Made by a program: the position numbers and the translations under genes. A DNA stretch of 64,000 bases from Melitaea cinxia (lineage: Eukaryota > Arthropoda > Insecta > Lepidoptera > Nymphalidae). This document shows, in pieces, positions 1-11,905 of this stretch. Position 1 is the first letter of the stretch; each line of letters starts with the position of its first letter. The notes beneath the pieces are model-generated. The model had not been told where the DNA came from and ran no database searches. It worked only from the letters and a program-made list of their open reading frames with translations. The DNA lies in assembly GCF_905220565.1 (NCBI RefSeq), contig NC_059414.1, positions 12,522,001 to 12,586,000 of the forward strand, given 5' to 3'.

Positions 1-89
1 AACAACAACATTCAAATATGCGTCGTTAGATTACACGTTGTTACAGAATGCGTTGAAGAAATAAATGTTCACTGCTCGTTCCCGTAGGT

Positions 90-330
90 GATAGCGTGAT
101 AATATGTAGCCTATATGTTGACCCGACTTCTTAATAATATTCGTGCCAAATTTGAAGTAAATCCATGCAGTACTTTTTGAGTTTACCCCGGACATACATA
201 CAGACAAACAGACAAAAATTCTAAAAACTATATTTTTGGCTTCAGTATCGATTGTAGATCACACCCCAAGTATTCTTTAAAAAAAATATTCAATGTACAG
301 TTTTGACTTTCCTGCCATTTTATTATATGT
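90..330. repeat. LINE 3'-end-like fragment
   Basis: The segment contains the string of 'acagacaaacagacaaaaatt' type that recurs at about 8,480, 40,050 and 62,900 next to 'ctagct...gcgacttcgtccgcg' heads. I read it as a degraded 3' end of a non-LTR retrotransposon. No open frame is left. The flanking bases 1-90 and 331-890 are AT-rich and show nothing else I can support. Confidence 0.4.
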
Positions 331-890
331 AATATAGATACCTATTTAAAATTAATTATAAAACGTCATTATTAGGTCGACTGGACAATGAATGCCAATA
401 CACAGTGATGTATGCTTCGGGGTTACTGATTCGTTTCGAGGTGTCGAGGTTCCATAGTCATATAAATGTATTACATACAATAACTAAAAAATATATATTA
501 AGTTTAACCATCTGTTGTTAAGTAAAATACAGCTATCAAATTGCTTCCATGCGTCAAATATATATTAATATTTAGCATTTAGAAGTCAAAGAGTAACATC
601 ATTATTATATAATGTACCTCAACGCAGGCGAAATTCTAGACTTACGTTGAGTATATAATAAAGTTTTCCAACTAAAAACAATCGAGGTGAGCTCAATTTA
701 ATAGTTCTAGAAGTCTAAATTGGACAACCCGTTAACTGCCTAAAACAACATTATGTAGAGATGAACTTCAGTACAACATCAATTAAAATTATAGAATTAT
801 TTCGTATGGATAAAGATATATATATATGAACTGTCGTATGTACGCGCATAACTTCGGTCGATACATACCACCAAGTGTAATAATCCTTAT

Positions 891-1025
891 TTTTTGTTGT
901 TGTTTTTTTTTAAAAAAAACTTTTTTTACGCACCCTAGACTTGTGGGAGTATGTTATTAAATGTGTGACGAGAGTTATGAAAAGTGTGATCGAACGAGAC
1001 GAACCGAAATTAAGAGGGAGATATA
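891..1025 (-). repeat. Short dispersed repeat, 'cgagtgtgctttagaccacac' family (reverse copy)
   Basis: This stretch is the reverse-orientation relative of a repeat seen at 9,079-9,240, 25,315-25,475 and 33,259-33,490. Full copies start with an A-run followed by CGAGTGTG and carry inverted GAAGTAAAACTT / AAGTTTTACTTC boxes near their ends, which suggests a MITE-like element. This copy is diverged and its limits are approximate. Confidence 0.4.
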
Positions 1026-1920
1026 AGATATATGGAGCATAAGAAGTTTTACTGTAGTTGTGCTGTCTAAAGTCTCGTTTTGTTTCTGGACAAGGTTTGT
1101 GTCTATAAATAAAAAATTAAAATAATCGATATATTGTTAAAAAATGAAACATGGCGGAACGAAGTTCCCCGGTTTAGCTAGTATCCAAAGCAAAAAGCAT
1201 TAAAACACCCCATGGGGTCATAAATAATTTATTTAAGAATAAAACCAGTAGCCTAAGAAAACATGGGAAGGTCGGCCAAGCGGACAGTTTTCGTATATAT
1301 TTTATATGCAAATGTATCATAAATAATTTAAGGTTTTTAAAAGAGAAATCAATAAATAATTGTGTTTGCTCGCAAACGAAAAAAAAACCGACTTCAATTA
1401 CATCGGCGAGTAATACAACGTAGATCGACGAAAAAATAGTCAAGTAACTACGCGTTATCAAAGATTACTCAAAAAGCAGTTATCAGATCTCGATAAAATT
1501 TATATGTGAGCACATGATAAACATCAGCTTTCGATTAAATTAAAAATTATCAAAATCGGTACACCCAGTAAAAAGTTATTGCGGATTTTCAAAAGTTTCC
1601 CTCGATTTCTCTAGGATTCCATCATCAGATCCTGGTTTCCTTATCATGGTACTAAACTAGGGATATCTTCTTTCCAACAAAAAAAAAATATCTAAATCGG
1701 TACACCCAATAAAAAGTTATTGCGGATTTTCAAGAGTTTCCCTCGATTTCTCTAAGGTTCCATGATCAGATCCTGGTTTTCTTATCATGGTACTAAACTA
1801 GGGATATCTCCTTTCTAACAAAAAAAGAATTATCAAAATCGGTACATCCAGTAGAAAGTTATGCGGTATAATACAACGTAGGTCGACGAAAAAAGCGTCA
1901 AGTAAAAACGCATTATTAAC

Positions 1921-3210
1921 ACGTGGTTCAATAAGTCCCGAGACTAAGTACTAAAAAAAAGGTCTTTTTTATAAAATTAATTTTTATTCATCAACATAGT
2001 CTCCTCCAAGAGCGATACAGTCCCTCCAACGCTTTTTTAACTTTTCTATCCCATGTGTGTAGAACGATTTGTCTTTGGCTTCAAAATAAGCCTCCGTTGC
2101 TGCGATAACTTCACAATTTGAGTCAAATTTCTTACCCTGAAGCATTTTTTTGAGGTCTGCAAACAGCTAGTAATCGCTGGGGGCCAAGTCTGGCGAATAA
2201 GGGGGATGAGGAAGCAATTCGAAGCCCAATTCGTTAATTTTGGCCATGGTTCTCACGGACTTGTGACAAGGCGTGTTGTCCTGTTGAAACACCACTTTCT
2301 TTTTGTTCATGTGAGGCCGTTTATCCGCAATTTCGTGCTTCAATCGCTCCAATAAGCACATGTAATAGTCACTATTTATATTTTGCCCCTTTTCAAGGTA
2401 GTCGATGAAAAGTATTCCATGCGCATCCCAAAATATAGACGCCATAACCTTACCGCCGATTTCTGAGTCTTTGGACGCTTCGGGCGGCTTTCACCAGCCG
2501 CTCTCCACTCCGCTGCCTGCCGATTGGATTCCGGAGTGAAATGGTATATCCAGGTTTCATCCATTGTTACATACCGACGTAAAAAATCCTTTTTATTATG
2601 ATTCATCAGCGCCAAACATCGCTCTGAATCATTGATACGTTGTTCCTTTTGATTAGTTGTAAGCAAACGCGGCACCCACTTAGAAGAAAGCTTTTTCATG
2701 GCCAAATTTTTATGTAAAATAGTGAAAACACTACCAGCTGAAATCTTCACTATCTCGGCTATCTCTCGCACTTTTACCTTCCGATCTTCCAATACGATTT
2801 TGAGGATTTGGATAATATTTTGTTGAGTCACTGCTTCATTTGGACGACCTGAGCGTTCCCCATCATTGGTGTCCATGCGACCGCGTTTGAAGTTGGCATA
2901 CCACCGACAAATGGTTGCTTTAGAGGGAGCTGATCCTGCATAACATTTTATAAGCCATTGCTGTGCTTCAACGGTATTTTTTCCCATTAAAAAACAATGT
3001 TTTATCAACACGTGGAACTCGTTTTTTTTCATTGTATTGAAATTACAACCGTAGCGTCACTTAAATGTTTCAAAATCAATAATTTTATTGTTCCATTTTT
3101 AAAAATTTTACACATATTCTTGTATTGATAGCCAGTACTTTTTAAAAATCAAAAGAGTTTTTAATATATGCGCCATTTCCAGGTTAGTCTCGGGACTTAT
3201 TGAACGATCT
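1921..3210 (-). mobile_element. mariner transposon, full length but inactive
   Basis: The element is about 1.29 kb, the usual mariner size. Its ends are inverted repeats with an identical 21-base core (1,926-1,946 and the complement of 3,185-3,205), reading GTTCAATAAGTCCCGAGACTA. It lies inside the repeat at 1,358-3,390 and carries a broken transposase on the minus strand. The right edge is followed by TATA, consistent with TA target use, though the left TA is not clean. Confidence 0.85.
1979..3032 (-). pseudogene. mariner transposase (frameshift and premature stop)
   Basis: The reading frame starts at 3,032 with an N-terminal helix-turn-helix DNA-binding region. It then shows the WVPRLL linker (residues 119-124) and the first catalytic aspartate in VTMDETWIYHF (D158). 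Near position 2,460 the frame shifts: the downstream part, in another frame (2,445 to 2,167), contains VFQQDNTPCH and YSPDLAPSDY, the second and third aspartates with the D34D spacing of mariners. After SDY comes a TAG at about 2,168-2,170, where functional members have a sense codon before LFADLKKML. The frame then reads on to about 1,990. Two separate lesions mean the protein is not made intact. Function in active relatives is cut-and-paste DNA transposition at TA sites. Confidence 0.85.
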
Positions 3211-3837
3211 ATATAACTCGAAAAGTACGAGTAGTTGTTAGATCTCAAATAAATTTAAATGGGATCAATTGGCACACACCACCTTTCGATTAAAAGAAAA
3301 TTTGTCGAAATCGCTCCGCCCAGTCAAAAGTTCTGATGTAACATATACAGTCGAATTGAGAACCTCCTCCTTTTTGGGAAGTCGGTTAAAAAACGAGCGT
3401 GCTACAGACCACACGACTGAATAACAAAAAAATGGTTCAAATTGCAATATTAAAGGTCACAAAAATTCCCAAAAGTGTTAGAAACCTGTTATTTTTTTCA
3501 TAAAAAATGTTACAGACAAATGATCCTAAATGTACTAATTTTCCCTCTACAATTAAGGGTATATGAATCCGCATCCGCATTATGGATTTTAAAAAATCGG
3601 TCACTTTATATTTAGTCATTCGTCTGGTCCCATTTTAAACAGGATTATATAATTAAAAAAATGAATGTTTTCATTGTGAGCCATTATGGCCTACTGGACA
3701 TATACGCAAGTCTATCATTGTATATTAAAAAAAAAAAGTTAAAAATACTGTCAATTCAAATTAACCAGATGAGATTTCGATTCGATACATAAAGTTTTAA
3801 ACTATAATCATCTTCACTACCGTCTCAGAAAGCACGT

Positions 3838-4010
3838 AAAGCTGTCGGTTCCGGTTGTTATCATAAATACCTGATAGTGATCGTTACTCATAGTAGGGAA
3901 TGTATCCGCCAACCCGCATTTAAACAGCGTGGTGGATTAGGCTCCTTCTCCTACACGGAGAAATAGGCCTATGCCCAGTAGAGGGATATTACGGGCTGAA
4001 ACGATCTGCA
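3838..4010 (+). repeat. tRNA-headed SINE, 3' body fragment (family C)
   Basis: Contains the diagnostic run 'gttgttatca...gatcgttactcatagtagggaat...ccgccaacccgcat...gtggattaggctcc...ggcctatgcccagtag...gggatatta...ggctgaa'. The tRNA-like head is missing, so the copy is 5' truncated. The complete copy is at 19,925-20,285. Confidence 0.7.
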
Positions 4011-5850
4011 CACTGTAGGACCATAAAATAAACACCTTTATCACCGGAGACCTTGCCCTATAGGCTGTTACAGAACAAAACACTACATTTTACAATATTT
4101 ACAATATTATTAAAACCAATTGACCTGGTGGATGTTTTTTTGTTAACATTTTCTTTACAAATATATCGATTTTTAATATTAATTTTATTGGAACACAAAA
4201 AAGTTATTATCCGATTTGGTGCTGTCTCACGGAAGTTATGCGCATACATACAATATCAGCGATACATTTTATTTACATTAGAAAGTATATGTATGAAAAT
4301 AAAAATAAACCCTTAACCAAAAAACATTCATATTATTGTAATTGATAGGCTCTGTCAGTCTCTATAAACTCGTAAGCCTTACAAAAAGTTACCCGTAAGA
4401 AGATTTGTGTTTGTGAAAAACTTGCGTCAGATTATTCTCAGACTATACTAATACTCGTATAAGATTTTACTAAAGGCATGTTTGGGTATATTTCAATACG
4501 TCTTAGGTCGCATGAATGAATGTTAGAAGCTCTGTTACGCAAAATCGCTTACTATAACTCTTACTTTATGGATAGAAGATCAAAAGTAATTTTTAAGCTT
4601 CTTATTACTTAGCCTGATATTCCTAAATGATCTGTTACTAAGAGGATAAAGCCCAATATCCCTATCTAATTATTCGGGTTATTTAAATGCATAATTTATG
4701 TGTGAAAGTCCAAAACATTTCCATCCATATAACCATACTTATTTACACAATAATTTAAAATTTATAATAGTAATAAAGAAATAATATAATATAATTAAAA
4801 TAATTAAATAATAGTAATAATGTTGGATCCTAGTGCATTCTGGAGAACACAAATAAAAATATAATTATTAATAATTAAGCTCCCAAAGCACGTTTGAGTT
4901 ATATTATCAAACAGCAAAGCATTGAATATTTTTTAATTATGAGTTGTAATTATTGTCAACCACTAACTACCATCGATTCGGAATGTTAAAATACCAGTCA
5001 TTATTTCGTACTGTTTATTTAAACAATGATGTGTTTTAAAATTATAATTTTTACCAAATAAACAGCGTAGGTATATCAAATTCTAGTTTGTATGCACCAA
5101 TCATCAATATAATTTTGGTGATGCGGTAGTGTGAATAATCGCGTCCGCCATCGAAAAGGGTGGATCCTTCGACCAGACGGTTATTGTGTCTGGCGGGCTA
5201 ACGCCCCAACGGTTGTCGTCGGGATCTTGTATATATACTTTGAAAACTCTGATAGCGCGATGTAGGATACGTCAGTTTTCTCTAATTACGTAGTTTGTAG
5301 TAGTTCGTATTTCGCGCGATAGATGTCGCCACATAATAATATAATAAAAATATTCTATTTCAGAAAACCAATAAAGAAATTACGTTAGTTAAAAAAATTT
5401 ATTACTAAATTTTATTATTTGTTTCTGTTAAAAGAAGTTTTTCTACTTAATTTTCTTGTATATATGACTAAGGAAGTACCATTCCATACCATTATAATAC
5501 AAACAGTGAGATTATTATTATTATTAGAAAAAAATCTCATAGTAAAATATTCCCTCCACCGACATAGTTATTAAAAGTGTCATTAAATCTTTCAAAAGTC
5601 GTTTAACCCGAGGAAGTGATTACAATAAACGTGGATAAGTTTTTCTAAGGTAAGGTCGCCTATCTCCATTGAGACGTCCATTGATAACAAGTTGTAACAT
5701 GATTAAGTTCGTGTAACTTTTTAATACACGTCTTAGCCTGCGGTTTTGTCTTGTTATTTGTGTAATAAAAGAGAGTAGGTAGGCTATTATTTACAAGAAC
5801 GATCATCTATTTTATTCATCATCTATTTATTTATTATATATTATATATGT
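4011..5850. other. AT-rich intergenic stretch, no gene seen
   Basis: No frame with coding character or recognisable homology. Around 4,960 a short 'accatcgattcggaatgtta' run resembles LINE 3' ends at 41,440 and 43,030. A more GC-rich island at 5,130-5,330 is unlike its surroundings but matches nothing I recognise. Otherwise I see only AT-rich sequence. Confidence 0.5.
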
Positions 5851-5865
5851 GTGTAAATAGATATA

Positions 5866-5975
5866 TCCGCCAACCCGCGGTGGAACGGCGCGGTGAATTA
5901 AGCTCCGATCCTTCTCCTACATAAAGGAAAAAGGCCTATGCCCATCAGTGGAACGTAACAGGCTGAATGAGAATT
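5866..5975 (+). repeat. SINE family C, 3' fragment
   Basis: Carries 'atatccgccaacccgcggtgg...gcgcggtgaattaagctccgatccttctcctac...aaggcctatgcccatcagtgg...aacaggctgaa', the 3' half of the SINE found complete at 19,925-20,285. Confidence 0.65.
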
Positions 5976-6279
5976 ATGTTCTTGTGATGTAGCAAAGATT
6001 TATTTTGATTTTTTATATATAATATTTGGAGTAAGATACTTTTTAATTTAGGTAAGGTACTTAGTATGAAAATAAATATATAAATTAAGTAGAATTTTTA
6101 CAAATAAGTCTACACATATTTATGATGTTACCAATTCTAGTATTTGGAATTCTATATTTTCGGTGAAAAATTGTTCTTTTGGCGCAGAATACATTTTTAT
6201 CTATTAACCTTAAAGACTGATAAATGTTGCGGTATGTTGTAATGTTGCTAAAAAACGTAAAAGGACCCAGATAGCAAAA

Positions 6280-6640
6280 CGATGTTTTAGGTCAGTCCGT
6301 ATGAGCTCAGATTTTTGATTTGAACTTTAGATCCTAAATGACGTTTTTAAGACCTACCTCCTAAAGAAGTTAAATGAGTCACTACCTAACGTAGACTTTC
6401 AGATCTCATTAAATAGCTCTCAAAGAGGTCTTTTTTCTGAACTTGCAAAAATAAACACATAAAGAGATAAAAAGATATTCATTTAGACGTCCAAAAAATG
6501 ACTTCCCATTTACCAATGAGTTCATTAAGAATTCTGAATTCTGAGCTCATAAAAATGAGCTACTTAAGACGTCATATTAGAACGCTATAAGAGGTCTTTT
6601 AAAAGACTTCATACTGAAATCTTTATGATTTGAATGTTGA
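6280..6640. repeat. Degenerate palindrome-rich repeat block
   Basis: An unusual density of six-base palindromes and short dyads: GAGCTC at 6,303 and 6,543, AGATCT at 6,401, GACGTC at 6,486 and 6,568, GAATTC at 6,529 and 6,536, plus repeated AGAGGTCTTTT motifs. This looks like a decayed tandem or MITE-like repeat. No coding frame. Family unknown. Confidence 0.35.
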
Positions 6641-7040
6641 CGAATCCACGTTGATTTCAATACAAATCTCTAAGGATAATTTATAAATTGGTAAAGCATA
6701 ATTTTAAATAAACCTTCTTTTGCCATAATCTATCCTACAATATGACGGTTTCATTATGATGATTTTCAGATACTCGAGTATCATTCACTTCTTCTATTCT
6801 TATGAATGAATTTAAGGCCACAGCTTCTGTCTTAGCTCGAGTTTCAGCCTATTTCAATTAACAGACTTCGTAATGATATTCTTTATAATTTTTTTTTTAC
6901 ATATTAACATTTTGTAACACATTTGAGATGAGATGAGGGAAAAGAGAGAGATTAATCTCATATCCCTTATAATAATTAAGTCGTTTTTTTTTTTAAATTT
7001 AATTACATCCACGGATGCGTAGTTGCTTTTGCCTTTTAAT

Positions 7041-7305
7041 TAAAAAAAAAGGATGAGGTTCTCAATTCGAATGGATTTTTTTTTATGTATGTTACTTCAA
7101 CTTTTTACTGGGTGTACCGATTTTGAAGATTCTTTTTTTAAACGAAAGCTATAAGCTATAGCTATTCTTGTTTTGAGTTTTTCATCATTTAAATTTGAGC
7201 AAGATGAATGCGTATTTAATTGACTGTTTTTTTGACATTGTATTAATATTTGTCGATGTGATTGAAGTCGTTTTTTTTTTATTTGCGAACAAACACAATT
7301 ATTAT
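7041..7305 (-). repeat. Family A repeat, internally deleted copy
   Basis: Reverse copy running from 'aggatgaggttctcaattcgaatgg' to 'tttgcgaacaaacacaatt'. The middle section is missing compared with 26,977-27,594. The next 640 bases (7,306-7,945) are AT-rich with nothing recognisable. Confidence 0.65.
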
Positions 7306-7950
7306 TTTACACTAATATTAATATCATTAATATGACGCTCTACCTCTAATTTGGAATACACGCTTTGTTCGGAAGAATCGTCAAGAGATTCAACAGTTGG
7401 TTATTTAAAAAAAAATTAATGCATTATTCAAAATAAACCTTCTACATAATATGAAATAGAAAAAAAGCACCATATAAACATATTTTTTTTTTATTAATAT
7501 AACACAAAATATAAATAAAATTTTCATTGAGCGTTAAAACCAACAATGATGATATGAAAAAAATTAATTTATACGTTTTCACATAAATTGTAAATAAATC
7601 TAACCACAAGATGCTTTTGAAAATTCTTATTATTTAAGTTTACAAAAAGATTGTCCAACGTTTCAGCCTATTTTCATAGAACAAATATTAAATTCGTATT
7701 TTTTTTATGTTAAATAAAGATAAAAAATTAACGTGGATAAAAAATATTTTATTATAATTTTCATTTTTAAGAATCGACGTTAATAGCACATTAACTTTTG
7801 AAAAGTTTAAGGAGCACGCTATTTTAAAAACATACGAAACATTTATAATTAAAATAATACCTATTTTTTATTCAAACAAATAAACAAAGAAACATTTACA
7901 ATGACCTATAATAGTTTTAATTGACATAAAATTAACTTTTTTAGACTTAC

Positions 7951-8080
7951 CTTAGATTTCAGGAATCGTCGACTTCAAAAAATCATAACTAGCTGTGAAG
8001 TTTTCAAAACGTTACCCACTGTTGCGCGCGGCAAAATCTTTCACAACTGATGCAAAGCCCGCGAAAACAACGCTACTTAC
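7951..8080 (-). other. Putative non-coding first exon on the minus strand
   Basis: On the minus strand a strong donor (AAG then GTAAGT, 7,950-7,945) ends a GC-richer segment with no long frame. A second GTAAGT donor sits at 8,080-8,075. The exon would belong to a gene whose coding part lies to the left, possibly outside the window. This is inferred from splice signals and composition only; no homology supports it. Confidence 0.3.
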
Positions 8081-8160
8081 GTCAAACGCCGACCAATAGG
8101 GAACAAGCTACGCCGACGAACTAAAGATATGCCTTTATTCCACCAATCAGAAACGAAAAC
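8080..8160 (-). promoter_or_regulatory. Possible CCAAT-box promoter
   Basis: Two CCAAT boxes (8,093-8,097 and 8,143-8,147, read on the plus strand) lie 50 bases apart in a locally GC-rich, CpG-containing stretch, next to the putative exon donors at 8,080 and 7,950. CCAAT boxes work in either orientation. No clear TATA box is seen. Confidence 0.3.
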
Positions 8161-8287
8161 CACATGAAAATTTTATTAGGCTAATCATGTTTCTTTTTAA
8201 CGTTTTAGCAATAATATAGCAATTATTGTCACAATTATTGTTATCAGTGTTTGATGTTTGATAAACTTGTCATTTGTGATTTTATTT

Positions 8288-8632
8288 GGGACTAGCTGTA
8301 CCGGTGACTTGCTGCGCGTGACATTTAACAAAAATTTATTTTTCAGTTCGCAGAGCTATAAAATAAATTTCTAAAATAAAAGTAGCCTTAGTTACTCCTT
8401 ATTACATTAGCTACCACCAGTGAAAGTCCCGTCAAAAACAGCTCAGCTGTTTCAGATATTAGCCGAAACAAACAGACAGACAGACAGATAGGCAGACAAA
8501 ATTAAAAAAAAAATGTTATTTTGGTATATGTACCGTGTATACATCTATATGCATTTAGTAAAAAGTGTTATTTTAATATTACAAACAGAAACACCAATTT
8601 TATTTCTTTGTATAGATGTATAGAGAGAGATT
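8288..8632 (+). repeat. LINE 3'-end fragment (family G)
   Basis: Begins 'gactagctgtaccggtgacttgctgcgcgtgaca' and runs through 'cagttcgcagagctataaaataaatttctaaaata', a CAGACAGACAGA run, and 'atatgtaccgtgtatacatctatatgcatttagtaaaaag'. It aligns by eye over its whole length with 39,865-40,198. It is probably the 3' untranslated end of a non-LTR retrotransposon. Confidence 0.6.
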
Positions 8633-9078
8633 TAATTCGGTTTACATATTGTTTGTTTTATTTAACATTAAACGGCTTTTAGATGATATTTGATAATGGC
8701 TTTTATACTTCTACGTATAAAAATGAATATTTCTATATTTAGTATAACATTATTTGTATATGTTTTACTTTTCTAGTCTTCTACAAAGACCTAATAACCT
8801 GTTCTCTTACCTAAACCTGTTACCTTTTGAAAACATGTAATTTATGAACATCTGCAGCAAAACAAAAAACTACTTCATAGGTAGGAACTGAATAATACTT
8901 AATAATATTGATCTGTATTAAAATACTCAAATTAGAGATATTAACTCTGGCTTACTTAGTATCGCTGAAAATTATATATTCTTTCTTTCTTTTTTTGTCT
9001 CTTCAAAGATATTGTAGATACCTATCATAAGATACAAAAGACATGAGCAGGCGTTATTCTGTAAATCAGAGAATGTAA

Positions 9079-9240
9079 AAAAAAACGAGTGTGTTTTAGA
9101 CCACACGACTGAAGTAATACTTCCTCAGCTCCGTCTAACTTAAATGCAGTTCTCAACTTCGTAAGGTTCTCGTCACGCATGCACCAGCCTACTCCCCAAA
9201 TCAAGCGTTCGTAAAAAAGTTTTACTTCAAAAATGTTTAC
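9079..9240 (+). repeat. 'cgagtgtgctttagaccacac' family repeat
   Basis: Starts with an A-run and 'acgagtgtgttttagaccacacgactgaagtaatactt' and ends 'gttttacttcaaaaatg'. The near-terminal boxes are inverted relative to each other, as in a MITE. Sister copies at 25,315-25,475 and 33,259-33,490. The sequence from 9,241 to 9,596 shows no feature. Confidence 0.55.
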
Positions 9241-9596
9241 TGTTTTACTATTTTTTATTTAAAATATTTTTATTTACTATCGAGCAATTTATTTACGTTC
9301 AATTTACAACATGAACGAAACAAATATGTAACACTAATATAGGACGGATTGACACAACAATTAATGCAACAGGCTGTTGCGTTTATTGTCGAGCATAAGC
9401 TAACATCAAGCGTCGACAGTTAGACGTACACTACCTACAGACATACTTACACAGATTACACAGATACTTAGATATTTGTTACTGTCTGAGAATTTGAGTT
9501 GTTTATTTACTGATTTATAAATTTTATTACACATATACAACAGACGCGAATTTATATATCAGCTTTTATACAAATAAATAAAACATCCAACAAGAT

Positions 9597-10690
9597 TTAT
9601 TTATTTATTTATTTAATTAGAACCACCAACAGAATTGCATGTTTAAAAAATTTACAATTAGATATATGCAAAGGTATTAAGTATATACATATAATTCCTC
9701 TTAAAGGTAGTTACAGCATGCGCTTTAGACAATTGAGTCATCAGCATCAAAAGATTTTAAACATATAGGATTTAAATTAAAAAAAAAATACATACAAAAT
9801 AAAGAACTAAATACATAACTATTACTATTATAAATTAAGATAAGTTAATATTAGTGCTACATAACTTTTGATTTGAGGAATCAAATGACTTTAATAGTTT
9901 CTTTTTAAATACAGCTAAGTTATCTGCAAAGATGTCTAATGACTTGTTTTTAACTGTAAATTCTCTGTAGAGCCTACTCAGTCTAGGGATGAGGGAATAA
10001 TAACCGAGGGTTGTTCTCTGGGTTTTATAAGCAAATAGTGAAAGGGGATATCGTGGTATGCGAGAGGGAACGTTAATTGAAATTTTGCTTAGGAGTTCTG
10101 AATTATCCATAGTTCCATTCACTAGTTTGTGTAAGAATACCATATCAAGTAGCTTGCGCCGGTTAGAGAGTGAGTTTAACCGAAACTTATTTAGCCGTGA
10201 GTAGTAGGGCATTCTTTTGTCCTGTCCAATAAAATAAAATTGCGTAAACCGTCTCTGTATACTTTCCAATCTATCTTTATGGGTCTGGTAGTTAGGGTTC
10301 CAAATGAGCGTTCCATATTCTAGCTTACTCCTTACTATGTAGTGAATAAAATTTTTTTGGTTTTCAGTTTTTTAAATTGTTTAGAATTTCTAAAAATAAA
10401 CCCCAACATCTTGCGTGCCGACCTGCATATGTTATCAATGTGTACATTATAACGTAACTTACCATCAATAGTGATACCTAAATCGCGAACATACTCCAAT
10501 TTCTGTAATTGGTGCGTACCAATAAAATATTTTCCCTCAACAAAAAATCGTTTACGTGTGAAAGTAATATATGAACATTTGGAAGGGTTAAGCTCCATTC
10601 CATTTAACTTACACCATTCGAAAACTCTATTGATATCTTCTTGTAAAGACTTAACGTCATGCTTATTTGTAATTTCTTTAGCAAGCTATT
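9597..10690 (-). mobile_element. Jockey/CR1-like non-LTR retrotransposon, 5'-truncated
   Basis: On the minus strand the C-terminal part of a reverse transcriptase ORF can be read in two blocks. The first, 10,598-10,335 plus upstream frame to 10,690, includes MELNPSKCSYITFTRKR and LGITIDGKLRYNVHI, typical of the RT thumb region. The second, 10,269-9,835, holds the C-terminal domain after the RT. A frameshift or stop separates them near 10,300. The element ends at 9,597 in a (TAAA)n tail, the expected 3' terminus of this LINE type. Endonuclease and most of the RT are missing at the 5' end, as in most dead-on-arrival LINE copies. Confidence 0.7.
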
Positions 10691-10974
10691 CTAAGATGAT
10701 ACAAGATGCAGTGTCTATAATAATAAGGCTCTACGTAGTTCTATTTCGACGTTTGATTTCCCCGTCGTTCTTTTTTTAAACCATTAGCGTTGCGAACAAA
10801 TCTAATGTCTGTCTGTAAGTCTGCTTGCTATCCTAGTATCTAAGTGGTTACTGTATCCAATGGAAACCTGCAACACCAGGACAATCAGATCTTTAACCTT
10901 TTTCTTATTTTAATGTTTGTAAAGTGCTAACTTTATGCACCAACTGCATTGTGTGTCTAATTCATCTTTCTACC

Positions 10975-11240
10975 ATCGAAACGCAAGGCATCGCATGAGT
11001 CTGGCACCGCTGCGTGGTTGAAATCCCACGATCTGGCACTAAGCGCTTTGCTGCCTCGTTCTTAATTCGCACTGCTAAAATTTGGAATGCCCTTCCGGCT
11101 TCCGGTTTTCCAAGTAATTATAACTTAGGTATCTTCAAATCAAGAGTGAATAGGCATCTTCTAGGCAAGCGCACACCATCTTAGGCTGTATCATCACTTA
11201 CCATCAGGTGAGATCGCAGTCAAGCGCTAGTCTATATATT
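10975..11240 (+). pseudogene. LINE ORF2 C-terminal fragment
   Basis: The plus strand reads IRTAKIWNALPASGFPSN, then YNLGIFKSRVNRHLLG, followed by a stop. This 'RTAK.WN.LP...F.....FK.RV...L' pattern is the extreme C-terminus of many insect LINE ORF2 proteins. Stops upstream show it is dead. The 500 bases that follow hold nothing else recognisable. Confidence 0.6.
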
Positions 11241-11779
11241 TAAAAAAAATCCACTACCAAAGTAGGCTGAGGAAAATCGCTTTTACTGACAAGGCAACAC
11301 ATTTGTTTTAAATCTTATAAAATTTTGTATTCCTATAAAGTAACTTTAATTGTTACCGCCTGAACCATTTTCTGATTGATCTAAAGGTGTTTGGACACTT
11401 GTTACCACTCCAAAACTTCTAGGCTATTAAAGCGTACTATATTATGTAAATGTTTTATTTTAAATTAATAAATACTTAAGCACACCAGACGTAACTTGTT
11501 AAATTTTTAATGTGACAATCCAACTTTCCACACCCTAAAGTAGTAACCACATTTTTAAAGAGTATCATTTCAAAATAAAGTCTCGTCTTGCCTTCTCATA
11601 GGAACACTGAATGTTGTATTTGATTCGATTGTCAAGTGATCGGTTAATTTTACCCTTTTTAAAAAGCGACTTTGTTGGTATACACACTGGCAGAAATTTG
11701 TAAAAATAAATAAAAAATAAATAAAGAATATACTGACGAATACAAAATGTTCTGTATAAAATAAACAGTTAGTGCAAAT

Positions 11780-11905
11780 AAACGAATAACGATCGCTATC
11801 AAGTGTACATGATAACAACCGGGACCGATAGCTTAACGTGCTCTCCGAGGCACGGCGAGGAAACCCAAAAGGACAAATATTCAAACCGAAAAGAGACACT
11901 ACACC
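11780..11905 (-). repeat. SINE family C fragment
   Basis: Reverse complement of the 'gtccttttgggttt...cgtgcctcggagagcacgttaagc...gttatcatgtacacttgatagcgatcg' part of family C. Both the tRNA head and the 3' end are missing. Confidence 0.65.

Larger units (their letters stand above)
1358..3390 (+). repeat. CCGACTTC-end dispersed repeat (family A), split by a mariner
   Basis: The left part (1,358-1,920) begins AATTGTGTTTGCTCGCAAACG, followed by ACCGACTTCAATTACATCG. The right part (3,211-3,390) ends with GAAGTCGGTTAAAA. The same order without interruption is seen at 20,921-21,523 and, reversed, at 26,977-27,594 and 47,357-47,970. The mariner therefore jumped into an existing copy. A segment near 1,560-1,690 is repeated almost exactly at 1,690-1,860, so this copy also has an internal tandem duplication. 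The ends are mutually inverted (ACCGACTTC / GAAGTCGGTT), but no transposase frame is visible, so it is non-autonomous. Confidence 0.75.
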
